Shown in pieces: positions 35,883 to 43,949 of a DNA stretch of 64,000 bases. Numbering within the stretch: the stretch's first letter is position 1; each line of letters starts with the position of its first letter. Location of the stretch: positions 1 to 64,000 of the forward strand of contig CAZUCF010000004.1 of NCBI GenBank assembly GCA_964619405.1, read 5' to 3'. This stretch comes from JABIDZ01 sp964619405 (GTDB taxonomy: Archaea; Iainarchaeota; Iainarchaeia; Iainarchaeales; JAAZKV01). The translations under genes were made by a program, and so were the position numbers. The notes beneath the pieces are model-generated. The model was not told the DNA's origin, ran no database searches, and saw nothing but the letters and a program-made list of their open reading frames with translations.

Positions 35883-36623
35883 TTAAAATTCTTTGTCTAT
35901 TTCTTCTAAACTTTTCAAAATAATTTTTTTTACTTTTTCAGAATTATTCTTCATTCTTTCTAATACTATTTCAAATGTAACATCTTCTTCTCCTTCTTTC
36001 CAACAATCATAATCAGTAATAAGATTGATTACTTGATAAGGAATCTTTGCTTCTTTTGCCAAACAAACTTCTGGCACAGTAGTCATATTAACTAAATCAG
36101 CTCCCCAACTTCTAAACAAATTACTTTCTGCTTTTGTTGAAAACCTTGGCCCTTCAATAGTAATAGTTATTGTTTCAGAACTATATTCTATTCCTAATTC
36201 AACACATTTTTTTTCTAAGATTTTTCTTAATTTTTTGTCAAATGGTTCTCCCATTGCTTCATGAATAACATTTCCTTCTTTAGTAAAACTAGTTTCTCTT
36301 TTTTTTGTCATGTCAATAAATTGGTTTGGAAAACTAATTGTTTCTGGTGCTAATTCTTCTTTCAAAGAACCACAAGCACTAGTAGCAATAATTATTCTTG
36401 CTTTTAATTCTTTTAAAGCAAAAATGTTTGCTCTGTAATTAATCATGCTTGGACTCAGTTCATGCTTGTAACCATGCCTTGACATTATTACTACATCAAT
36501 TCCATTAATTTTTCCTTTTTTTATTGGACTATGTTTTCCAAAAGGTGTTTCAATAATAACTTCTTCTGCTTCTTTTAACAAGTCAGGATTCTCTAATCCA
36601 GAACCACCAATAATAGCAATCAT
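35883..36623 (-). CDS. mtnP: S-methyl-5'-thioadenosine phosphorylase (MTAP/MtnP family)
   Basis: A 246-residue nucleoside phosphorylase of the MTAP/PNP family. MIAIIGGSGLENPD at the N-terminus, phosphate-binding SRHGYKHELSPSMINYRANI, the TSACGSL block, IEGPRFSTKAE and VNMTTVPEVCLAKE are all present, as is the C-terminal DYDCW segment, where Asp contacts the purine. It splits methylthioadenosine to adenine and 5-methylthioribose-1-phosphate. It is divergent from mtnA with 60 bp between starts, and apt lies nearby to reuse the adenine. Confidence 0.88.
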   Translation of the reverse strand: MIAIIGGSGLENPDLLKEAEEVIIETPFGKHSPIKKGKINGIDVVIMSRHGYKHELSPSMINYRANIFALKELKARIIIATSACGSLKEELAPETISFPNQFIDMTKKRETSFTKEGNVIHEAMGEPFDKKLRKILEKKCVELGIEYSSETITITIEGPRFSTKAESNLFRSWGADLVNMTTVPEVCLAKEAKIPYQVINLITDYDCWKEGEEDVTFEIVLERMKNNSEKVKKIILKSLEEIDKEF

Positions 36624-36683
36624 AATATCACAATTAATTTGTAATAGATTTACTTTTTATTTGTTTTTAATTTACAACATTAT

Positions 36684-37787
36684 ATGAATGTTAATGGAAA
36701 ACAGTATAGAACAATTTGGTTAAATGATTCTAATGAATTACAAATAATTGACCAACGATTTCTACCACACGAATTTGTAATTGAAACATTAAATAATTTA
36801 GAAGAAGTAGTAATTGCAATAAAGGATATGCATGTTCGTGGAGCAGGTTTAATAGGGGCAACAGCAGGATATGGAATGTTTATTGCAACACAAAATGCTC
36901 CAAAAACTTCTTTGTCAGAATTTGATTCTTTCATAAAAAAAGCTGGTGAAAAATTATGTGCAACAAGACCAACAGCAGTAAACCTTGCTTGGGCTGTTGA
37001 CAGACAATTAAATGCAATTAATAAAATAGAAACAATTGAAGAAAAAATTATTGTAGCAAAAAAAGAAGCAATTATTATTGCTAATGAAGACGCAGATTAT
37101 TGTAAAAGAATTGGTGAACACGGAGTAAAAATAATTGAAGAATTATATGAAAAAAAACAAGATACAATAAATATTCTTACTCATTGTAATGCTGGTTGGC
37201 TTGCTTTCGTTGATTATGGTTCAGCAACTTCTCCAATTTACAAGGCACAAGAAAAAGGTATTCCAATAAAAGTTTGGGTTGATGAAACAAGGCCAAGAAA
37301 CCAAGGAGCTTCTCTCACAGCATGGGAATTATTACAACAAAAAATTCCTCACAAAATAATTGTTGATAATGTTGGAGGCCACTTAATGCAAAATGGTTTA
37401 GTTGATTTGTGCATTGTTGGTACTGACAGAACAACAAGCAATGGTGATGTCGCAAACAAGATTGGAACTTATTTGAAAGCTTTGGCAGCAAAAGACAATA
37501 ATATTCCTTTTTATGTTGCTCTTCCATCATCAACTTTTGATTTTAGTTTAGAATCAGGAAAAGATATTCCTATTGAAGAGAGAAGTGAAGAAGAAGTAAA
37601 ATATGTTCAAGGATTATTAAACGAAAAAATTGAGCGTGTTTTAATTACTCCAAAAGGTTCGAGTGCAACAAATTATGGTTTTGATGTTACACCTAATAGA
37701 TTAATAACTGGTTTGATAACAGAAAGAGGGGTTTGTAAAGCAAGTAAAAAAAGTATTTTAGAATTGTTTTCAGAACAAAAAAAATAA
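36684..37787 (+). CDS. mtnA: S-methyl-5-thioribose-1-phosphate isomerase
   Basis: A 367-residue aldose-ketose isomerase of the MtnA/eIF2B-like family. VRGAGLIGATAGYGM, TRPTAVNLAWAVDR, THCNAGWLAFVDYGSATSPI (with the conserved Cys), VDETRPRNQGASLTAWEL and VGTDRTTSNGDVANKIGTY (with the catalytic Asp) are all intact. It converts methylthioribose-1-phosphate, and in some organisms 5-deoxyribose-1-phosphate, to the ribulose form. The class II aldolase gene follows by 28 bp, making a two-gene operon. Confidence 0.92.
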   Translation: MNVNGKQYRTIWLNDSNELQIIDQRFLPHEFVIETLNNLEEVVIAIKDMHVRGAGLIGATAGYGMFIATQNAPKTSLSEFDSFIKKAGEKLCATRPTAVNLAWAVDRQLNAINKIETIEEKIIVAKKEAIIIANEDADYCKRIGEHGVKIIEELYEKKQDTINILTHCNAGWLAFVDYGSATSPIYKAQEKGIPIKVWVDETRPRNQGASLTAWELLQQKIPHKIIVDNVGGHLMQNGLVDLCIVGTDRTTSNGDVANKIGTYLKALAAKDNNIPFYVALPSSTFDFSLESGKDIPIEERSEEEVKYVQGLLNEKIERVLITPKGSSATNYGFDVTPNRLITGLITERGVCKASKKSILELFSEQKK

Positions 37788-37815
37788 TTATTAAAGATTT
37801 TTTAAAGGTTTTTTT

Positions 37816-38415
37816 ATGAATGAAGGTTATATTAAATTTAATTGTAATTTAATAGAGAAAAAGCCTCTTCCAAAAGAAGAATTAGTTGATTTATTGAAGT
37901 GGAGGCAAAAATTATTTTTTTTAGGCTTGATTGGTGCTTACCCAAACGGAATTGGTTTTGGAAACATCAGCAAACGCTACAATCAAAACAAATTTATTAT
38001 AACTGGTTCTGCTACCGGTCAATTAAAAGAGTTGGGTGAAGAACACTTTGTTCTTGTAATAGAACATGATTTTGAAAAAAATTTTCTTTCTTGTGAGGGG
38101 AAAATAAATGCGTCTTCTGAATCATTGTCTCACGCAGCGATTTATGATTCTACTAATGTAAATGCAGTAATGCATGTTCACAACAAAAAGCTTTGGGATT
38201 ATTTAATGAGAGAATTGCCTTTCACCTCCAAAGAAATAGAATATGGTACACCAGAAATGGCTAATGCAATAAAAAAAGTTATTGCTAACCCAATGATTTC
38301 AAAAGAAAAGATTTTTGCAATGGGGGGTCACGAAGAAGGAGTGATTTGTTTTGGAGAAAACTTGGGTGAAGCGGGGGAAAGATTGTTGAAGTGGTTTGGA
38401 AAGATTAAATCTTAG
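37816..38415 (+). CDS. Class II aldolase/adducin family protein
   Basis: A 199-residue zinc-dependent aldolase family member. GFGNISKRYNQNKFIITGSA is the conserved phosphate-binding segment, SSESLSHAAIYDS supplies the acidic catalytic position, and HVHN plus a later His (GGHEEG) form the metal site. Placed after mtnA, it is a good candidate to cleave 5-methylthio- or 5-deoxyribulose-1-phosphate to dihydroxyacetone phosphate and an aldehyde, as described for the DHAP shunt and for the M. jannaschii fuculose-aldolase-type enzyme. MtnB dehydratase is the alternative. Confidence 0.8.
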   Translation: MNEGYIKFNCNLIEKKPLPKEELVDLLKWRQKLFFLGLIGAYPNGIGFGNISKRYNQNKFIITGSATGQLKELGEEHFVLVIEHDFEKNFLSCEGKINASSESLSHAAIYDSTNVNAVMHVHNKKLWDYLMRELPFTSKEIEYGTPEMANAIKKVIANPMISKEKIFAMGGHEEGVICFGENLGEAGERLLKWFGKIKS

Positions 38416-38460
38416 CAAAATTTTTTTATTGTTTTAATTTTTTTGATTAATTCAATTTTT

Positions 38461-39252
38461 TTATTCAAACCCAATTTCTTTTGTTTTCACTTTTTTTAGT
38501 TTGGTTTGTTTTTCTTCTTCTTCTTCTTTCTCAAGAACTAGTCTAATGAATGAGCCTGTTTGAGTAAGATTAATAGTCATTATTTTTTCTTTAACCCGCG
38601 TTCTTATCAAGTCCAATTCTTTCATTTTTTTCAAGTGATAAAAAAGCCATGCTTTAGTGGTTTTCATTTCGTCCCTATTAATTTTTCTCCCCTCTCTCAA
38701 AGCAAACTCTCTGGTTAGTTGTGTAAAAGTTTTTTCTTTATCATCTAATAGTAAGATAATTTTTTTTTGTGTCTTGTTTGGTTTAATTATTTTTCTAAGA
38801 TTTATTGTTGGCAAGTCAACTATTCCCCTTGCGCCCTTAGTAATTATTTCACATGGATGAGTATACTCTTTAGGAATAACATAGAATAATTCAATAGGAT
38901 AGTATTGTGAGGCCATTGACATAGCCATCTTCATAATCGTTGTCCCAGAACTAATGTTTACTGTGATTTCATCAAAAAGTTTAATATTTTCTTCTAGTAA
39001 ATTAACCGTTCTTCTCAAGCAAGAATTAATATCGTGGTAATCAAAATAAATTATTTCGTAGTCAACAATATTTTTTATTGATTCGCCAACCTCTTCAGCA
39101 AGAGAAGTTGTTTTTTCCCCCCATTTCGCGTTAGGAGCTTTTTTTGGGTCAGATGAAACAAAAATAATTTTGTTTGGTGACTTTTGTTTTATGCCATAAA
39201 TTAGCCTATCTTTTTCCCAGCCAGCGAGAATAATTTGTAATCTTCTAACCAT
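38461..39252 (-). CDS. CARF-domain winged-helix regulator (Csa3/DUF6293-like)
   Basis: A 263-residue protein. The first 130 residues look like a CARF-type Rossmann domain: an N-terminal strand with AGWEKDRLIYGIKQ, and the typical EITVNISSGTTIMKMAMSMA ligand-loop segment followed by FYVIPKEY. The C-terminal 100 residues form a winged helix (KIILLLDDKEKTFTQLTREF, then WLFYHLKKMKELDLI). In CRISPR settings such proteins sense cyclic oligoadenylates, but similar orphan regulators exist in archaea without it, and there is no CRISPR array or cas gene in this window. Confidence 0.7.
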   Translation of the reverse strand: MVRRLQIILAGWEKDRLIYGIKQKSPNKIIFVSSDPKKAPNAKWGEKTTSLAEEVGESIKNIVDYEIIYFDYHDINSCLRRTVNLLEENIKLFDEITVNISSGTTIMKMAMSMASQYYPIELFYVIPKEYTHPCEIITKGARGIVDLPTINLRKIIKPNKTQKKIILLLDDKEKTFTQLTREFALREGRKINRDEMKTTKAWLFYHLKKMKELDLIRTRVKEKIMTINLTQTGSFIRLVLEKEEEEEKQTKLKKVKTKEIGFE

Positions 39253-39374
39253 ATCAAACCAATTAAGTGATTTTTACCACAAAAAACGTATTTAAAAAAG
39301 TTTAAATATGTATTGATTTTTTTAAGTATATTAAATTTTTTTTAAATAAGGTTTTTATATTCCTTACAAACAAT

Positions 39375-39701
39375 ATGTTTATGCTATGTATTAGTTCTTT
39401 GGAGAAAAACCCTAGTGAAAAAGTTTTTCAAAAAAAAGACTTAATTTTTTACATTGTCGCTTACTATCCCGGATTAAATTGTTCTCAAATAACAAGATTA
39501 TTAAGAAAAAAATTTTCTCTCTCAATAACAAATCAAGGAGTCTACAAACTATTAAGCGAATTAATTGTTGCTGAGATTCTAGAAAAAAATAAATTAAAAT
39601 ATTTTGTTAATCATGATTGGATCTTGGTGACAGAAAAAAACCTTGAGATAATAAAAAATAGGGAACAAATAGTTGAAGAAAAAGAAGTATTATTAGTTTA
39701 A
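39375..39701 (+). CDS. Small winged-helix protein
   Basis: A 108-residue protein with a predicted winged-helix fold at about residues 20-85 (IVAYYPGLNCSQITRLLRKK, then QGVYKLLSELIVAEILEKN), probably a DNA-binding regulator. A TATA-like TTTTATAT at 39353-39360 fits a leaderless start at ATG 39375 or 39381. It is divergent from the CARF regulator (122 bp between starts) and its stop codon abuts that of apt with no gap. Confidence 0.62.
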   Translation: MFMLCISSLEKNPSEKVFQKKDLIFYIVAYYPGLNCSQITRLLRKKFSLSITNQGVYKLLSELIVAEILEKNKLKYFVNHDWILVTEKNLEIIKNREQIVEEKEVLLV

Positions 39702-40241
39702 TTATTCTCCCTCAAAATCAACTATAGAAAATGCTTTTCCTTTACCCAAAAAATCGTTTATTTTTTTTGTTCCACCTAACTCTGGCAAGTCAATTACAAA
39801 AGCACACTCCTCTATTTGAGCACCAACTTTTTGTAATAGTTTACAAGCCGCAAGAGCAGTACCACCAGTAGCAATTAAATCATCTAAAATTAAAACTCTG
39901 TCTCCTTCTTTTAAAGAATCCTTGTGTATTTCTATAACATCTTTTCCATATTCTAAATCGTATTCTTCGCTTATTACTTCGCTTGGAAGCTTTCCTTTTT
40001 TTCTAATGGGAATAAAACCCACTCCCAACCTATGAGCGAGTATTCCCCCAATAATAAATCCTCTTGACTCTATCCCTACAACATAATCAATTCCCTTGCC
40101 CTTATACCTCTCTTCAAAAACACTAATAACCTCATTCAAACCATCCTTGTCTTTTAACAAAGTAGTAATATCACGAAACATTATTCCTTCTTTTGGAAAA
40201 TTAGGAATAGTTCTAATCTTACTTTTAATTAAATCATTCAT
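39702..40241 (-). CDS. apt: Adenine phosphoribosyltransferase
   Basis: About 179 residues, matching bacterial-type APRT: IRTIPNFPKEGIMFRDITTL at the N-terminus, GIESRGFIIGGILAHRLGVG, KKGKLPSEV, and the PRPP-binding loop VLILDDLIATGGTA. It joins adenine and PRPP to give AMP. ATG 40241 is chosen over ATG 40247. Together with the MTA phosphorylase 3 kb away it completes adenine salvage. Confidence 0.93.
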   Translation of the reverse strand: MNDLIKSKIRTIPNFPKEGIMFRDITTLLKDKDGLNEVISVFEERYKGKGIDYVVGIESRGFIIGGILAHRLGVGFIPIRKKGKLPSEVISEEYDLEYGKDVIEIHKDSLKEGDRVLILDDLIATGGTALAACKLLQKVGAQIEECAFVIDLPELGGTKKINDFLGKGKAFSIVDFEGE

Positions 40242-40356
40242 AAACAAATTGAACTAAATAGTATTTTTATTTGTTTTGATTTTTTTACAAATTAAAATTT
40301 TAGTTAATTGACGAAAAACAAGTCAAACTTATATTCTATTTAATTTTGTTTTTCTT

Positions 40357-40770
40357 ATGAATTATTATGTTGACTCTTGCGTGTGGATAGATTTTTTGGA
40401 AAATAGAAAAAGTGGATTAATCCCTATTGGAGAATTTGCTTTTGTATTTTTTAAAAAATGTAAGCAAACTAAAAGCAAAATTTATTTTTCTAATTTAGTT
40501 TTCAAAGAAATATCTAAATATTTATCAAAAGAAAAAATAAATTTTTTTTTAAATGATTTTTCTGAGATTATTGTGTTTGTTGAATATTCAAAAGAACAAA
40601 TTAGTTTAGCCAAAAAGTTATCTAATGAATTAGAGTCAATTCATTTTTCTGATGCGCTTCATGCGGTAATTGCTAAAGAAAATGATTGTGTTCTAATAAC
40701 ACGGGATAATCATTTTGATGAATTATCTTTTTTTGTTGAAGTATGTTTGCCCGAAGAAGTTTTGGGTTAA
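40357..40770 (+). CDS. PIN-domain (VapC-like) toxin
   Basis: A 137-residue PIN nuclease. The conserved acidic residues are visible: Asp6 in YYVDSCVWIDF, Glu in FKEISKY, Asp in HFSDALHAVIA and Asp in LITRDNHFDEL. VapC toxins cleave tRNA or rRNA. The expected antitoxin is not upstream; instead an RHH gene runs toward it on the other strand and overlaps its last four bases. Confidence 0.83.
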   Translation: MNYYVDSCVWIDFLENRKSGLIPIGEFAFVFFKKCKQTKSKIYFSNLVFKEISKYLSKEKINFFLNDFSEIIVFVEYSKEQISLAKKLSNELESIHFSDALHAVIAKENDCVLITRDNHFDELSFFVEVCLPEEVLG

Positions 40771-41051
40771 TTACTTTTTTCATATTCGTTTAGTATTTTA
40801 TTAGCAACCTGTTCTTTTGTTTTTCTGAATTCTTCATCACTCATTTCTCTTGTTTTTCCTTTAAATGCGCCTTTCATGTTTAACAATTTATCCCATTGTT
40901 CTTTTCTTTTTTGTTCTAACTCATAACTAGAAATGTTTTTTCTAATTGCTTCTCTAATAAACTCTGTTTTTGTTGAAAAACCAAATTCTTTCATTAAAGA
41001 AGAAATCTTTTTGTTTATGTTTTCATCAATCTTCAAACTAATGGTTTCCAT
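40767..41051 (-). CDS. Ribbon-helix-helix protein, probable antitoxin
   Basis: A 94-residue protein with an N-terminal ribbon-helix-helix: METISLKIDENINKKISSLM as strand and first helix, then FSTKTEFIREAIRKNI as second helix. The C-terminal half is charged, as in toxin-binding tails. It is convergent with the PIN gene and overlaps it by four bases, an unusual layout for a VapBC pair. It could also be an unrelated RHH regulator. Confidence 0.7.
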   Translation of the reverse strand: METISLKIDENINKKISSLMKEFGFSTKTEFIREAIRKNISSYELEQKRKEQWDKLLNMKGAFKGKTREMSDEEFRKTKEQVANKILNEYEKSN

Positions 41052-41152
41052 AATACTATGTAATACTAAGTAATATATAAAAATGCTTGTTTTTTGTGGT
41101 TTTGTTTTTTGTGACGCGTTTTCTTTAAAAACAAATTCATCTTACTTTTATC

Positions 41153-42151
41153 ATGAAAAAAGCAATTGTTACTGGGGTAACAGGACAAGATGGTTCTTAT
41201 TTAGCAGAATTATTATTGGATAAGGGGTATGAGGTCCATGGAATAATGCGTCGTTCTAGTTCATTTAATACCGAGAGGGTGGATCACTTGTATATTGACC
41301 CACACAAAAACACAAAATTCAAATTACATTTTGGTGATTTATCAGATTCAAGTTCTATTGGTTCATTAGTAAGAGAGGTTCAGCCAGACGAGTTCTATAA
41401 TTTGGGTGCCCAATCCCATGTAAGAGTAAGTTTTGATATTCCAGAATACACTAGTGATATTACTGGTTTAGGTGTTCTAAGATGTCTAGAAGCAATAAAA
41501 CAATTTTCTCCTCACACAAAATTCTATCAGGCATCTAGTTCAGAAATGTTTGGAAAAGTTGTTGAGGTGCCTCAAAATGAGAATACTCCTTTTTATCCTC
41601 GGAGCCCGTATGGTTGTGCAAAAGTTTATGGTTATTGGATAACAAAAAATTATCGTGAAAGTTATGGTATGCATACCAGTAATGGGATTCTTTTCAATCA
41701 TGAGTCTCCAAGGAGAGGAGAAACCTTTGTTACTAGAAAAATAACAATGGCTCTTGCAAAAATCAAACTAGGTTTACAAGACAAACTTTATTTAGGTAAT
41801 TTGGATGCGAAAAGAGATTGGGGTCATGCTCGTGATTACGTGGAAGCAATGTATTTAATGCTTCAACAACCACAAGGAGATGATTATGTTATTGCTACAG
41901 GTGAAACTCACTCTGTAAAAGAATTTTTAGAAGAAGCCTTTTCTTATTTGAAATTAAACTATCAAGATTATGTTGAAATTGATAAAAAATATTTTCGTCC
42001 AGCAGAAGTGGATTTATTGTTAGGGGATTCTTCAAAGGCCCAAGCAAAATTAAATTGGAAATCCAAAATCACTTTTAAAGAATTGGTAAAAGAAATGGTG
42101 CAAGAAGACATAAAAAAAGCAGAAACCCTCTATTATGGGACAAAGAACTAG
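41153..42151 (+). CDS. gmd: GDP-mannose 4,6-dehydratase (copy 1)
   Basis: A 332-residue short-chain dehydrogenase of the GMD type, making GDP-4-keto-6-deoxy-D-mannose from GDP-mannose. VTGVTGQDGSYLAELLLDKG binds NADP, and the catalytic set is visible in FYQASSSEMFGKV and SPYGCAKVYGYW (Tyr-x-x-x-Lys). NLGAQSHVRVSFD and HESPRRGETFVTRKIT are family specific. A second copy lies at 51564. This copy leads the glycan island and is followed by an RHH/MazF pair. Confidence 0.93.
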   Translation: MKKAIVTGVTGQDGSYLAELLLDKGYEVHGIMRRSSSFNTERVDHLYIDPHKNTKFKLHFGDLSDSSSIGSLVREVQPDEFYNLGAQSHVRVSFDIPEYTSDITGLGVLRCLEAIKQFSPHTKFYQASSSEMFGKVVEVPQNENTPFYPRSPYGCAKVYGYWITKNYRESYGMHTSNGILFNHESPRRGETFVTRKITMALAKIKLGLQDKLYLGNLDAKRDWGHARDYVEAMYLMLQQPQGDDYVIATGETHSVKEFLEEAFSYLKLNYQDYVEIDKKYFRPAEVDLLLGDSSKAQAKLNWKSKITFKELVKEMVQEDIKKAETLYYGTKN

Positions 42152-42199
42152 TTTTTTTAAAAACAACAATTTAAAAATATTTAGCCCGCTATATATATT

Positions 42200-42412
42200 A
42201 TGGCTATTTTAAGTTCTGATGTTACTGTTCAAATGGTTAAATGGGCGGATAATAAAATAAAAAGTGGATTATATAAAAGTAAAAGCGAACTTGTTAGGGA
42301 ATTGTTTAGAGAAAAAATGCTTATGGATGATGATGCTTATTTACTTTCTCAAAAATCTCTAGAAAAAATCTGGGAAGATGAAGATGATTCTTACTGGGAA
42401 AGCTTCTTGTGA
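42200..42412 (+). CDS. ParD/RHH-type antitoxin
   Basis: A 70-residue protein whose N-terminal 40 residues look like a ribbon-helix-helix DNA-binding domain (VTVQMVKWADNKIKSGLYKS followed by KSELVRELFREKM) and whose acidic C-terminus (WEDEDDSYWESF) suits toxin binding. The MazF/PemK-like gene starts 6 bp later, a standard antitoxin-toxin order. Confidence 0.75.
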   Translation: MAILSSDVTVQMVKWADNKIKSGLYKSKSELVRELFREKMLMDDDAYLLSQKSLEKIWEDEDDSYWESFL

Positions 42413-42418
42413 TTAATC

Positions 42419-42751
42419 ATGGAACTTATTAATTTAGAACAACGTGAAATAATTATTGTAAGATATCCTTTTACTGATCCACGCGATTATAAAATAAGAC
42501 CAGCATTAATAATTTCTAATAGTAATTTTAACAAACGATTTGATCCTTTAATTTGTCCGATAACTACAAAAAAGAATTTTGGGAATTTTTTGATAAATAA
42601 TGATTTAGAAAAAGGGAATCTGGAAAAAACAAGCTTTGTTAATACAAAAGTTATTTCTACCATTCATCCTGAATTAATATTAAAATCAATTGGGAAATTA
42701 AAACCCAGTATTTTTGAAGAAATTAAAACAAATTTGATTAAAAATTTGTGA
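42419..42751 (+). CDS. MazF/PemK-family toxin
   Basis: A 110-residue protein matching the MazF/PemK endoribonuclease family: QREIIIVRYPFTDPRDYKIR followed by PALIISNSNFN, then DPLICPITTKK and a SFVNTKVISTI strand. Such toxins cut mRNA when their antitoxin is lost. It forms a module with the upstream RHH antitoxin. Confidence 0.82.
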   Translation: MELINLEQREIIIVRYPFTDPRDYKIRPALIISNSNFNKRFDPLICPITTKKNFGNFLINNDLEKGNLEKTSFVNTKVISTIHPELILKSIGKLKPSIFEEIKTNLIKNL

Positions 42752-42780
42752 TTTTTATTATTAGTTTTTTTTTAAATTTA

Positions 42781-42912
42781 TTATTGATATTTTATAAATT
42801 CTTCTTCATTTATTTTTGCTAATTTTAGAATTCCTTTTAAAGTACCTATTTTTAGTTCGGGATGATTTGGCAGGATAGTTCCAATACTTGAATCAATTAA
42901 ATTTCTTTCCAT
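42781..42912 (-). pseudogene. hicA: HicA-like toxin fragment
   Basis: A 43-codon frame from ATG 42912 encodes TILPNHPELKIGTLKGILKL followed by AKINEEEFIKY, which is the C-terminal half of HicA toxins (P-N-H-x-E-L-K-x-G-T-L-R-x-I-L). The N-terminal half with the catalytic G-S-H histidine is missing and there is no hicB next to it. It is a decayed toxin gene, or possibly a very short remnant protein. Confidence 0.65.
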
Positions 42913-43011
42913 AAAACCACTAAATAAATATGCCAAAACGATATATGAATATTTCTATTTATTTGGGATCAAACCAATAGTAATTAAAAATCAATTTATT
43001 CTATTCTTCTT

Positions 43012-43947
43012 ATGCAAGAAATAAATTTAGCAAATAAAAGAATCACTATTACTGGTGCTCACGGCTTCTTAGGAAAACATTTAGTTAGCGAATTTAAAAA
43101 AAATGGAATTACTAATTTATTCCTGCCAACTAGCAAAGAATATGATTTAGTTGAAAAAGAATCGTGTGAAGAAATAGCTAAAGAAAGTGACATAATAATT
43201 CATTTAGCAGCAAAAGTTGGTGGAATCCTTGCTAACAAAGAAAATCCTGCTACTTTTTTTTATGATAATTTAATGATGGGTGTACAATTAATTGAACAAG
43301 CTCGTTTAAACAATGTTGAAAAATTTGTTGCATTAGGAACAGTTTGTGCTTACCCAAAATTTACTCCCATTCCATTTAAAGAAGAAGATTTGTGGAAGGG
43401 TTATCCTGAGGAAACCAATGCGCCTTATGGTTTAGCAAAAAAAATGTTGTTAGTTCAATTACAAGCCTATAAAGAACAATATGATTTCAACGGAATTTAT
43501 TTACTTCCAGTTAACTTGTATGGTCCAGGAGATAATTTTGATTTAACAAGTTCTCATGTAATTCCTGCCCTCATCAGAAAGTTTGTTGAAGCAAGAGAAA
43601 AAAATTCTCCAAAAGTAGAAATTTGGGGTACTGGTTCTGCTTCAAGAGAATTTTTATATGTAAAAGATGCTGCTCACGCAATTTTCCTTGCAACAAAAAA
43701 CTATAACAAAACAGACCCAGTAAACCTTGGTTCTGGCTCAGAAATAACTATTAAAGATTTAGCCGAAAAAATCAAAACCCTAACTGGTTATAACGGAGAA
43801 ATTGTTTTTGATTCTTCTAAACCCGATGGCCAACCTCGCAGATGCTTAGACACTTCAAAAGCCGAAAAAGAATTTGGTTTTAAAGCCCAAACAAGCTTTG
43901 ATTCTGGTTTAAAAGAAACTATAAAATGGTGGGAAGAGAATTGTTGA
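43012..43947 (+). CDS. fcl: GDP-L-fucose synthase family epimerase/reductase
   Basis: A 311-residue NAD(P)-dependent sugar epimerase. ITGAHGFLGKHLV, HLAAKVGGILANKENPATFF, DNLMMGVQLIEQA, the LGTVCAYPKFTPIPFKEEDL block and APYGLAKKMLL (Tyr-x-x-x-Lys) are the GDP-fucose synthase (WcaG/Fcl) pattern. It would convert the GMD product to GDP-L-fucose. Because a ColD-like 3-dehydratase is also encoded, a ColC-type role in colitose synthesis is a less likely alternative. The GT10 fucosyltransferase at 58.7-59.7 kb could use its product. Confidence 0.88.
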   Translation: MQEINLANKRITITGAHGFLGKHLVSEFKKNGITNLFLPTSKEYDLVEKESCEEIAKESDIIIHLAAKVGGILANKENPATFFYDNLMMGVQLIEQARLNNVEKFVALGTVCAYPKFTPIPFKEEDLWKGYPEETNAPYGLAKKMLLVQLQAYKEQYDFNGIYLLPVNLYGPGDNFDLTSSHVIPALIRKFVEAREKNSPKVEIWGTGSASREFLYVKDAAHAIFLATKNYNKTDPVNLGSGSEITIKDLAEKIKTLTGYNGEIVFDSSKPDGQPRRCLDTSKAEKEFGFKAQTSFDSGLKETIKWWEENC

Positions 43948-43949
43948 AA

